From NCBI RefSeq assembly GCF_020497125.1, contig NC_059072.1, forward strand, positions 274,952,045 to 275,016,044: a DNA stretch of 64,000 nt. The letters run 5' to 3'. A model generated the notes under the pieces. It did not search any database. It had not been told where the DNA came from and saw only the letters and a program-made list of their open reading frames with translations. The translations under genes and the position numbers were made by a program. The stretch comes from Mauremys mutica. Taxonomy: Eukaryota > Chordata > Testudines > Geoemydidae. How positions within the stretch are numbered: position 1 is the first letter of the stretch; each line of letters begins with the position of its first letter. Shown one piece after another: positions 33,766 to 44,612 of this stretch.

Positions 33766-34030
33766 GTCAGGAAGTCTTTTTCTTACTAATGCACAATTGT
33801 AATCTTATGGTGGGGTTGTCTTTCTCTGAAGCATCATAGTTCTGCCATGCCTAAAGACAGAATACTAATTGGGGTGACCCAGCACTATGAGGTGGTACAG
33901 AAAATCCTCTTTTACATGTCTGGATGTATAACTGATCGCCGGATTTGGGGTTGGGAAGGAATTTTCTCCCAGGTCAGATTGGCAAAAACCCTAGTTTTTT
34001 TTTTTTTAACTTCCTCCACAGCTTTGAGAA
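33766..34030 (+). repeat. Possible old LINE 3' region
   Basis: 'ggttgggaaggaattttctc' followed by 'ccaggtcagattggcaaaaa' and a T-run is a wording I recall from 3' regions of CR1/L3-type repeats in birds and reptiles. No coding content, edges uncertain. Confidence 0.35.
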
Positions 34031-34199
34031 CAGATAACCAGCTTAGATCACCTTGGCATATCTCACCTAATCAGTTCAGTGCAATCACAGGAGTGTCAGG
34101 CATTGGTAAACCCTCAGCGAGTTCTTATGACTGCCTCTGACGTATAACAGTTTGGTTCCCAATTTTTGTTGAAATGAAATCATTGGACTCAACCTAAAG

Positions 34200-36097
34200 G
34201 TATTTGGGTGCAATTTAATGCAGGTGGTCATGCTAATTAATCTAAGATTCCTCTTAGCCTCAGACTCTATGAAACTCTATCAAAATCCTTATTAACTGTA
34301 TTAAAATGAAATCTCTGTAAATAATGAACAATCAAAACACCCAAGGATTAAACTATACATTTTATATGATAATAGATTTGTCATAAATTGTATTTATAGT
34401 GGACATCTGAACCATTTCTCCCACATTAGACACTATTGTTGCATTTTATATAAAGTCATATTTTAGTGATTTTGTTCCAGATTAATCGCCTATAAATTGG
34501 ATACAAAATATCTGTACTATAACAGAGAAGGCAGATGCAATTCTTATCTAATTAAGCCTGAATATTGGTTTCCAATCTAAACTTCTAATTTCAAACACTC
34601 ATTTCCTTGTAACATTTTCAGCTTTAAGGCTTATATTTTTCAGACCTGATCTTTGCTGAAAGGTTAACTTTCTTGTTGAAAATTGGAGTTCAGTCATTTT
34701 ACGAAGAGGAAAGGGAAGGCAGCATTATCTAGTAGATAGGATGCTGGAGAAGGAGAGACTTTATTATTTACACTGAATGCATGTGGAAGATACTACAGTG
34801 ACAGGAAGCAGTATAAAGCTATAAGAGGAATAAAAGAGTGTAGTCACTAACCAGTCTATGACAGAATGTGATTGGGGATACAATTATGTCTGCAATCAAA
34901 CTGCTCTATTCATGATAAAGGTAAACTGAGCAACAAAATTATAACTGGGTTACAAGCATGCTCAGAAAGCTGCCACTCACAACAGCATGTAACAAAAACA
35001 TGTAAAAAATAATCAAAATAATACCTTATTTAGTATATTTGAATAGGCTAAAACCTTTTAAGTCCTGTATGGCAGCAGAAAATGCCATAAAGATTGTTAA
35101 AAGTTTCTCACGCTGCTAATTAATTTGTGTTTATCTATATATGCACACACATAAACAAAGTCCTGTGATTATATATTAGCTCTATGGCCATGCTCACAAA
35201 CCCATGATGATTTGGTTGTTCAATTTACCTTCATGGAGGTGTTAATCCACATATATTGACACTCATCACTTTATACCAATTGTTTCCTTATACAGAAGAT
35301 ACCCTCCGATATCTACCAGACATATATATTTATGTTTACGTGTCTAAACATGCTCATCAGTAAAGTGCAAGTATTACACATAGTGTGTAATGTATCTGAT
35401 ATTTCCCAAGAAGTAGCAGAGATCCAGAAATGATATAACTCTTGCTGCATGAATGGTAATAGAAGTTAATAGTTATTTTTCCCTTAAGAAAGATACATAG
35501 AAAGATTGTATTAATTATGCAAACAAACACACTAATGAGAATGTTGGAAAAGTATTAGTGATATCATTTTAAGGACTGAGACACTGAGTGAAATAAACAT
35601 TGCCAAAGGTCACAGTGTAAGCCCATGGGATTCTGAAGCCATATTCCACTGCTTCAGAATATACCGGCCTCACAACAAAAACAAATGATTTACTTTGCCT
35701 GTGTCCTTTAGCCATGCTATATGTATGGTAATAGCCCTGGTTTCTCATGTCATTCAAGGATGAACCACAGTGAAGGTGAGGAATCAGCAGAATCCTCTCA
35801 ATATTCCCATACTTTTAAAGTAATATAATTCAATTGGCCAAAAGGACTATACATGGCTACAGAATCCAGCAGACTAATTGGTTATTCTGGGTTAGATTAA
35901 ATCTTTGTAAAGAGAATACTCAAAGTACTTGAGCTCTGTATACACTCCAGTATTCCTGTTCTGACTGCTACTGTTATGTGGTGTATTTGCTGTCTCAACC
36001 TGCCTGCAGGTCACCAGTGACATGTTTTCCTTGCACATGCATATGTTCAAAAAATATGTGACCTTACTGCACAACATTGTATACAGACTTATGAACA
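34200..36097. other. No recognised gene
   Basis: AT-rich, short frames only, no repeat end recognised. Confidence 0.45.
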
Positions 36098-36105
36098 TTC
36101 TAGCC

Positions 36106-36441
36106 TAGGGATCGGCAACCTTTGGCACGCAGCCCACCAGCGTAAGCACCCTGGCAGGCCAACACTGGTTTGTTTGCCTGCTACGTCCACATGTTTGGCC
36201 GATCGCAGCTCCCACTGGCTGCGGTTCACTGCTTCAGGCCAATGGGGGCGGCGGGATGTGGTGCGGGCCAAGGGATGTGTTGGCTGCCGCTTCCTGCTGC
36301 TCCCATTGGCCTGGACCGGCGAACCGTGGCCAGTGGGAACCGTGATCAGCTGAATCTGTGGACACGGCAGGTAAACAAACTGGCTTAGCCCGCCAGGGTG
36401 CTTACCCTAGTGGGCTGCATGCCAAAGGTTGCCGATCCCTG
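36106..36441. mobile_element. hAT MITE with exact 8-bp target duplication
   Basis: Starts 'tagggatcggcaacctttgg' and ends 'ccaaaggttgccgatccctg'; the inverted ends extend some 55 bases. The 8-mer ttctagcc flanks it exactly at 36098-36105 and 36442-36449. Same family as 27920-28158 and 40534-40848. Non-coding. The exact duplication suggests a fairly recent insertion relative to the other copies. Confidence 0.92.
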
Positions 36442-36782
36442 TTCTAGCCTTTGGATGTGTTATGGGGAATGTGTTTTTGGGGAAGGCGTGGGGGGAGGGG
36501 GAAAACCTGCAAGGTGCCCAGTGCCTCTTGTGATTAAGTACCTCCTTGACTTTTGTGGGAGTTCAGAGCACCTCAAAGGAGATAATCAGCACTTTACCAG
36601 ATTAATCTATCTACCTAATATAGGTCTTCTGCCTTCAAACACACATGTGCAGTAACTTTTATTTGAACTCAGTGGAATTTGCATGTGTGTAAAGTAATTC
36701 ACAGGCATAAGTGTTTGCAGAGCTGGGGCCATAATCAATGATTAGGCTCATCTCAGACACCAGATCTAAAAGGAGGTCAGGT

Positions 36783-36905
36783 AGGGTTGCCAGTTTTGGT
36801 TGGACCTATTCCCGGAGATTTCATCACACAACATAATGGCTTTAATCAAAAATTAATCTTTAATTCTTAGCGACTGCAGGACAAGCTTAGAGGGTTGGTA
36901 ACCCA
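36783..36905. repeat. MITE-like repeat with GGGTTGCCA ends
   Basis: Starts 'tagggttgccagttttggtt' and ends 'agagggttggtaaccca', imperfect inverted ends, with 'gagatttcatcacacaacat' inside, wording I recall from reptile MITEs. No clear target duplication. A left end of a similar element may be at 54108-54130. Confidence 0.5.
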
Positions 36906-39239
36906 GAAATCCATAACTGTGACCTTGTTCTAGCTGTTACTTTGCAGCTTAGGTAGCTCCTGTAATTAGAAGCAAATTGAATTTTAGTTGTCCCCCATCA
37001 GTTAGGCAGTATGTCTTCCCGGTGCTCATGTGTCTAATGGGGAATTTCAGGCTTGTAATGAAGTGAGCCCAAGTGACACCCATTTGTCAGTAAACACAGA
37101 AAACCTTGTTTACTAGTGGCTGAATTTAAAACTCTGAAGCACTGTAACAGGGTGTACTGGACATTTAAGAATGAAAGGTGCCAAAAAAATGATTCCATGG
37201 TGATGGAATAAACAAAGGCTCAGAAAATAGCCATACCAGAAGGGAGGAAGCCATCCTGAGTAAATAGTAGTTGGATCAAACCCCCAAATCCCAAGGACCC
37301 CGTTCTTTTAAGGGCCCAGGATCAGGAGCTCTGTATTATAGAGGGAGGGCAGGGCTCCCTTCTATTCCAGCCAATTGGGAGGAGCTCTCTGGAGGAGGGC
37401 AGTATGTAGACTGTTTTCTCCCTCAGACAAGGGACTGTGACTGGGGGTTAGGGCTGTGGGCTGAAAAAGCTAGTTGTGGCCTGGCTGGCTGAGCTCCCTG
37501 CTTGCAAGGTCTGCAGAGGGGAAAAGCAGGCAGGCTGATTGGATGAGCAGAGCTGAGCTGGAAATACAGGTTGAGAGGAAGAGGCTGGAAGTTATATTAG
37601 AAAATAAAGGAGACATAGCCAGGGATGAGGAATGGCTACAGATTAGGAAAAAAATAAAAATGAATAAAAATGTTTTTATCTGAAGAAGAGAGAGCAGACA
37701 GGGATAGAAAAGAGAGTAAGAGATAAGGATTGACATATTATAATTGTAAATTCACTAGCTGAAAATGTAAAGGTAGGAGATGTTAATTCCTTGAAAACAA
37801 CAGAATGGAAAGTGAAGTGTCAGAGATACATTAAGAGCTAAAAGAATGCACGGTGGAGATTTATAAACAGAGTGTACACATAAAGAATGGACTGAGAAAC
37901 TTCTTAAAACTACAATTATAGGAACAATAAAAGCAATTTGCCAACTACCTAACTATATGATAGAAGCAAGAGTGGTAATGTATAGGATTCCACTTGGCAT
38001 GAATGGGGGTCTGGATGTGGGGGCTCAAGGTGGTGCAGAGGGTGGGGCATCAGAGTAGGGGATTGAGTGCAGGGAGCTCAGTGGGGGTGCAGGCATGGGG
38101 GGGTCCAGAGGCAGAGAATCTGGGTGTAGGGTGTCTCAAGATTCAGGGTTTGTGGTTTAATGGGGTGGGGTTCAGGTATGGAAGGTTAGGGAGGTGCAGA
38201 TGCATGGGAGTTGAGTGGATGGGCGAGCACCTCCCCATATAGTGACCCCTCACCCTAGAGCTGAGGAGTGATGGGGGCAGGAATCAGGGGAGGATGCTGA
38301 GCTTCCTGCAGCTGGGAGAGGTTCCTGGGGGGTGGGTTTGACACAGCCCCAGCCACTCCTTGCAGAGGAAGAGGACGTCCCGTCTTTTCCTGCCTCCAGC
38401 CCAGCCAGAACTAGCAGCTGATCCTGGTTCAGGGTAGGTGCCACTGGCTGGGGTATTCCCAGCCCGACAGTGATTTATGTCTCCACCGGCTGCTCTTTGT
38501 GCCTGAAACAATGTACTTGCGATGCTAGGGAGTAGGCCATGACTGCTCTTGAAGCTTCCCTTTGCTTCCCTGTCAGAAAGTCATTTTTCTATGTGGAAGC
38601 AAAGAAATTTGCAGGGGACATGAAGTCTGCGCCTGCGCAGTGGTGCAGAATTCCCCCAGAAGTAGCACAGTGCAGCACACAAAAGGTGTGACAGCAGAAC
38701 AATCTAGAGAGATATAGAAAATTAAAACTATGCATAAAATATTCTGTGCAGAGGATCTAAAAGATATTCACAGTGGTAAGAGGAGAATGAGGAAAATGTG
38801 AGGGGAAAGAGTTATTGGTACAACAAATCACAGTTCTGGTCAGAAAAGATAATATAAGGGGAATAAAAAATGATGTACTTCTTGTAGGCAAAGATAAATT
38901 TATAATATTTCTGATGGAGGTCATTAATTGGACTTTATAGACAGGGAAGAAGAATGAAAGAACAAAGGCGTCAGAAAAGTATTTGCATATACGCAATCTC
39001 TTTATAGACTGCATTCATGAATTTTTAAATGAAGGTAATAAAGTAGTTTAAACAACATGGTTCTAATGATTTTTTTTAATAACATACTGTCAGGAATTAA
39101 ATAAAATTGTTTTTGAAATGCAAAACAAACCTGTCATGATATGTGTACAAAAAACAGATTTTGGTAAGAAAAATTATGTTTAGACTTCCAGGATAAGATG
39201 TAATGAGATGTGACAGAAATTACAAGAGGAGGAGGGATC
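36906..39239. other. No recognised gene
   Basis: Includes GC-rich stretches at 37270-37520 and a G-rich stretch at 37990-38250 whose longer frames look compositional. No domain recognised. Confidence 0.4.
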
Positions 39240-40320
39240 TGTATATTTATGAATATGAAGGTCTTAGTTACGTCGCTGGTAGTATTCCTTTCCTAAATAT
39301 ACTATTCCATAATTTAAATAATGTCCTTAAACTCCCTTCTGGTAGGTGTTTAATCTTTATCTGGAGCTGCATTTTACTTTTGTCTATAGTTTTTTGAGTT
39401 CCTGAATGCTGAAATTTTCACTCAACACATCTTCTTTATAAGTTACCCATCCATTTAGTACTTCAGGTTTCTTTGGCAAACTTTCTTTTTTGTTCATAGA
39501 ACTCTGTACACTGATTGTATCACTGCTAACTGTTTGGAACTCTTGCTAAAATGGCTGCTTTTCTTAAGTGAGAACTTTCAATTTTATCATTTGCTATGAG
39601 ACCAGGTATAAATTTGTTTTTTCTCTGAAAGCCCTTCCTTCTTTTAACTTGTTTATATATCTCTGAAACCTGGGAATCTTTGTTCATTTTTCCCACCGTA
39701 CTTTCTCCAGGTCTTTCTTTGACTTTTTAATAAGTCTTTCTGCCACAGCTTTACATCTTTTATAGTTCACTAAATCTTTGCTATTCATTGTAGTTTTAGC
39801 TCCTTTTTATATGCCTTATTTCCTTATTTAATTGATGTTTTACAATCTTCATTCTACCAGAGAATTGGATTTCTGAGTTTGTAGAAACTCGATATCTTAC
39901 ATAAAGCTTGATAGCTGTTGCTACAACTCCCCTCATTATATTACCATGAAATTCCTGTCAATTATCACTTAAACAACTGGTACTTAGATATTCAGCACAT
40001 TTACTTCTAAAGAGTACCCAATATGTTTTTCTAAGGCTCCAGATAGGGATTCCTTAAGCGTTTTCATCATTACCTTGCTTTTGATACATAGTTAGGACAG
40101 GGAAGTGATTGCTTACCATTCCATCTTCTTTATAGATTTCCCAGCTGCATTTACTTTCTATATTGTTGTTGCAATTCCTGTATCCACATATGGAAAGATT
40201 CCATCCACCAAATTATACAAGGTAGGTGCTTTGCTATTTAGCACAGGTTGTACATGTCAATGAACTGTTTCATGTGTTTGCCATTATAATCAGTTATAGT
40301 TATGGAAGCAAGTGATGATT
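39240..40320 (-). pseudogene. RNase H-type LINE, inverted 5' segment (endonuclease to RT start)
   Basis: Read leftwards from 40320 it gives endonuclease-like blocks: 'DYNGKHMKQFIDMYN' (the GDFN-type block, about 40285) and 'WEIYKEDGMVSNHFPV' (the SDH-type block, about 40125-40145), then RT-entry blocks 'FSIQELKK' (about 39410) and 'HLPEGSLRTLFKLWNSIFRK' (about 39290-39350) ending 'GILPAT' near 39265. Stops and frameshifts abound. The RT continues in the opposite orientation at 40321, the mark of a twin-primed insertion. Confidence 0.6.
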
Positions 40321-42475
40321 ATAATGATAGGTAAACCTGGCAAGTAACACACAAAACCTGATGCATATAGACCTATTGCCCTCACGTCACGTGAGGGCAA
40401 AATTATGGAAAGAATGATCAATGAGAGGTTAGTAGCATACTTGGGAAAAAGAAATTATAACCTGTGTACAAAGTGGTTTCAGGAAAGGAAATTGCAAAAT
40501 AATATTGTAAGAAGAGAAGCAGAAATACGAAAGCAGAAATTGGCAACCGTTGGCACGCGGCTTGCCAGGGTAAACCCCCTGGCAGGCCAGGCCGGTTTGT
40601 TTACCTGCCGCATCCGCAGGGTCGGCCAATCACGGTTCCCACTGGACGCAGTTGACCGTCCCAGGCCAATGGAGACTGCAGGAAGCGGCGTGGGCTGAGG
40701 GATGCGCTGGCTGCCGCTTCCCGCTGTCCCCATTGGCCAGTGGGAGCCGCGATTGCCTGAACCTGCAGATGCGGCAGGTAAACAAAATGGCCCAGCCTGC
40801 CAGGGGGCTTACCCTGGCAAGCCGCGTGCCAAAAGTTCCCGATCCCTGTACTAAAGGCATGAGGAACAGAGTTTATAATATCTCTATGCAGATAGAATTC
40901 AAGTAGTTCAACATTTTATATTCTTATAAATATATTCAATTCTTAGTTTGATAAGAAAGTAACGTGTAAGGGTCACATAGAGAATACCAAGACTAAATGT
41001 AAAGATCATATGTATACGCATAATAGTATTGCTGAGAACAACTGGAGTGCATATAAAAACACATTGATGATGCTGTCTATGTCACTAATAAGTCCAGTTC
41101 TAGATTATGGATTCTAAGCCTTCAAGTCAATACTAAATCACAATTAAAAATTGAAAGCTAATCCAAGCCCAAACTCTGCAAATTGCATGTGGTGTAGGTA
41201 TTATGACACCATTGTGTGTGATACAGGTAGCTACTAGAGAAATGCCTATATATATATGAGGATGAAATTGTTAGATTTAACCTTCTGGGCTAAGATTAAT
41301 GGAAATAGTGAAGATAAAAGTACTAAACAAATAAACAAGCTCCGTTGGGAATTAAGTAGATAAAATGTAACTTGACGCTACAAGCTCCCACATGCTAATA
41401 GGATCAAAAGGTGAGTAAAAGACTCAATTGAAAAGGAAGAAATGGAAGAGATTAAAGCCTTTGGTAATGAGAAATCAAACTATAGTTGGATATAGTTGCC
41501 TCTCCAGTTGTGGATTAAGAATTATATGGTAAAACAAAAGGAAGAGCAAGACCATCAAATATGACCAGTACATTTTGTGCGTTTATCCATAGCAAATGGA
41601 GTCAGCATTGCCAGTCTATACTGATGGATCTAAAGATGGCAATATGGGTAGAATGGGAATGGCCTTTTTAAATCCCTGACTTTGGAATTAAGAGATACAT
41701 ACTATCCAATTTCATGGTCATTATGATGACTGAATTGGTGGCATAGTGTTGGCACTGACTTGGATAAGGGATGTACACCCGACTATAGCTGCTGTCCTCT
41801 CTGACTCTTTATTGCATATAATGGTGATTAGAAAGGGAATCTCAGAAAGAAGGAATGAATTAACGAAATATTGTTCTTATAACTAGATATACATGTAGAA
41901 ACAGCATGGATCCCAATGCATGTTGGGATACCTGAAAATGAAATGGCAGATTAAAACAGCAAAATATGTGTTGAAATTAGGACATTGATATAAAGATCCA
42001 TCTGAGTACACAGGACTTCAAAAGTTTGGTAAAGAGAGAACTTAAGAAGGAATGGCAAGAAATATGGACCTAAGAGAAAAAGGGACCAAGGTCCTGTGAA
42101 ATATGTCCTAGTCTTGAGGGGAATGCTATACTTCACAGCTATGATAGAAGAAGTGACATATATTTAAAGTGCTATCAGGTCACTGTGCCCTGAGTGGTAA
42201 TTTGTATCTACCAAATGTGCACAAAGACAGGTTGTTCAAAATATGCAAAGTTAAAGAAACAGTTGAGCATCTTCTATGACAATGCAGGGAGACTTGTGAA
42301 GAAAGAAAGATTCTTTATGAAGAACTGAGATACCTCAAGGTGAAAGAATATAGTCTGAAAGAAACTGGGAAAGTGGGGTAGCATTAAAAAAGCATTACTG
42401 CATTTTTCTAAGGATATAGGCTCAAGTGAGAGGAAATAGATTTTTATTATGAGAAAAATGCAGCAAATTGTGATC
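40321..42475 (+). pseudogene. RNase H-type LINE, 3' segment (RT, RNase H, zinc tail)
   Basis: Begins with RT wording 'GKPGK', 'HTKPDAYRPIAL' and 'GKIMERMINERLVAYLGK' (40330-40450), is interrupted by a hAT MITE (40534-40848), loses most of the RT core, then gives RNase H blocks: 'VYTDGSKDGN' (about 41609-41640), an 'ELVA' block (about 41732), 'AVLSDS' (about 41792-41810) and 'WIPMHVGIPENEMAD' (about 41907-41951). It ends with a Cys/His tail ('HKDRLFKICKVKETVEHLL', about 42220-42277). LINEs of the I/Jockey-type groups carry such an RNase H after RT; CR1 does not. Heavily mutated. I cannot name the clade. Confidence 0.62.
40534..40848. mobile_element. hAT MITE inserted in the RNase H-type LINE
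   Basis: Starts 'cagaaattggcaaccgttgg' and ends 'ccaaaagttcccgatccctg'; inverted ends of about 55 bases. Flanked by tacgaaag (40526-40533) and tactaaag (40849-40856), 7 of 8 identical. It splits LINE sequence and so is younger than it. Same family as 27920 and 36106. Confidence 0.88.
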
Positions 42476-44300
42476 ATAACCTCACAGACTGAGGCTGCAG
42501 CCCCATAAGATGAAAGGAAAAGAACAAGGGAGACTGAGACAGGAGAAGGAAGCCAGGGCAGAAAGGGCTAGGACAGGTGGCTTTGGATGGAGCAGGCTGA
42601 CAGAGGAAGAGTTTTGGGTGTGACAGAAGAACCGGAGCTAAGTATGAATTGTTCAATTATGATTATACACTTTACGTTGGGGACTCATTGAGGATTATTT
42701 GGATTATTTTGCATGAACTTGATTTAATATTAAACCAGCGCCAGGTAAGGATGCTGTGAACCAGAACAGAACTTGTGTGGAGTACTGAAGGGGCTCGCAA
42801 AACAGGGGTAACAGGGTCAGGGTGCCTGCAAAGCAACACCTGGCCACCAGAGGACACTTAGGTATTCCCCCGGCTACATGCACTTTACCTCCCCCGCTCC
42901 CATCAGGTCTAAATATGAATTACATACATTTTCTGGTAAAGTTATTTCAAGATGTGTAAGTCTGGATTTCTTTCCTTTAATAGTGATTGGAGGACAAGAA
43001 GAACCTTAATTCATAAAAATATATGGGGTCAATAATAAAGTTTTCTGGGAACTATTATCTATGCAGTAACAAGCAATTAAAAAGCAATTCACCCCATACT
43101 GCTGAAATTGAAGACAACAGTAGTAACTTAAAAGTATTGGTATTACATGAATAGTTAAAATGAATCAAGAATCAAACATACATAGATTGATTTATTCTAT
43201 GCAAATTTCAGTTTGTTTAAAGTTGATAATGAGATGAATTATTGAGCAGAGATTAGTAAGCAAACATAGCAGCTCAGCTGTACAGAAGGAACTCCTGCAG
43301 ACCTCATTACATTTGCAGCATTACAGTGTCTGCACCAAAGACCCTCAGAGACACACAACTGCTAGTCTCCTTTTATTATAGTCATAAAGAGCTACTTGGA
43401 CTCATAAAAAACATAGCTGGCAGATTTGTAAAATCATAACAGCTTGTTTGTAGTGGTTCATTCATTGCTGTCTGCTATCTAACAAAACATCACCTTCCAA
43501 AATATAGCTAGCAGCTATTTATGTTACAGCTGCCTTATTTGTCACTGTAAACTGAGTGTTTCTACTATATTCTAGATCATAAAGAGGAGAACCGTTGTCT
43601 TTTACCTGCTGCACAGTCACACCAAATGCAAAAAGTAGTGTGTCCATCACATTACCAACACTAAGAATGAGAATACTACAGTGGTAACTTTCAAAAGCAT
43701 TTGTTTGACATGATTTCAGCCATGTGAGTGTCCTTTAATTTTCACATCTATGAATACTTCCATCAGTGCATGGTGTTCACCCAATTTTTTGGAGGGGGGA
43801 ATGGCTGTTACACATGCAAACATTCATATTTGCTTGTGAAGAACAGCATTTGTGTTAGTCATCATTTGTTTGTTATGTGGACATTTTAAAAGTCTTTGGT
43901 CAGGCAGTCACGAAGAAGAAACAAACCCATGTTACTTACGTGACCAGTGATGCCTTGTGAATAACAAATAAGGAATAACCATAGTAAACAGTCTGAGGAT
44001 ACTCATAGCCTGCAGTTTTTTCATGGGAAGGAATAAGTAGTATGTTTGCAGAAATCAGTATTGTTTCACAAATAATTCATAAACAGGAGGGGGAAAGGGC
44101 TCAGCTTGTCACTGAATAATGCTGATTCACAAGAAAAATCTTGACAAGTACCTGCTACATTATGCTTTCAATCATGGGAAAGGCTCCAAAGATTGACTTC
44201 CAGAATTTACATTTTTTTTTACTGTTTAAAATCTCTCTCTATATCAAGTAGAAATAAAAAAAGTGGAAATAAAAAAGGAAATATGCCCAAGAACCACTTT
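42476..44300. other. No recognised gene
   Basis: Short frames only; a T/A-rich intergenic look. Nothing supported. Confidence 0.4.
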
Positions 44301-44307
44301 GTCACAT

Positions 44308-44565
44308 CTACCACATTTTTATGGACACTTTATACAAACAGAATATTGCATTAACTAAGCAGTAAAGGATCAAACCCAGCATGGCAGCCACTACTATCAT
44401 GTGCATGCCTTTAAAGATCCTCTGCGGATACAAATCCTTGTATCCACCACACTTGAACATTAAACAGGAAAATAAGGTACAAATAGTGAAAATTACTTTG
44501 GGCACATTATTCTCTTCCATTCCAGCCAGTAGGACCTCCTCACAACAGAAAAATGGGAGGTCCAT
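44308..44565 (-). CDS. Unrecognised small hydrophobic ORF, possible terminal exon
   Basis: 85 codons from ATG to stop, with two hydrophobic stretches: about 24-39 ('VIFTICTLFSCLMF') and about 55-78 ('MIVVAAMLGLILYCLVNAIF'), separated by a basic loop ('KDLYPQRIFKGM'). The codon mix looks less random than neighbouring frames. Upstream in frame there is a stop overlapping an AG ('gattatag', about 44589-44596 on the minus strand) that could be a splice acceptor, so this might be the last exon of a multi-pass membrane protein. I match it to no family. A chance frame or a transposon relic is possible. Confidence 0.25.
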   Translation of the reverse strand: MDLPFFCCEEVLLAGMEENNVPKVIFTICTLFSCLMFKCGGYKDLYPQRIFKGMHMIVVAAMLGLILYCLVNAIFCLYKVSIKMW

Positions 44566-44612
44566 TGTATAGAGATGGATGCTCGGGCTCTATAATCAGT
44601 ATCCACACACCC

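Noticed and set aside
40380..40399. Short palindrome 'ccctcacgtcacgtgaggg'
   Set aside because: Only 8-base arms within degenerate LINE sequence; likely chance.
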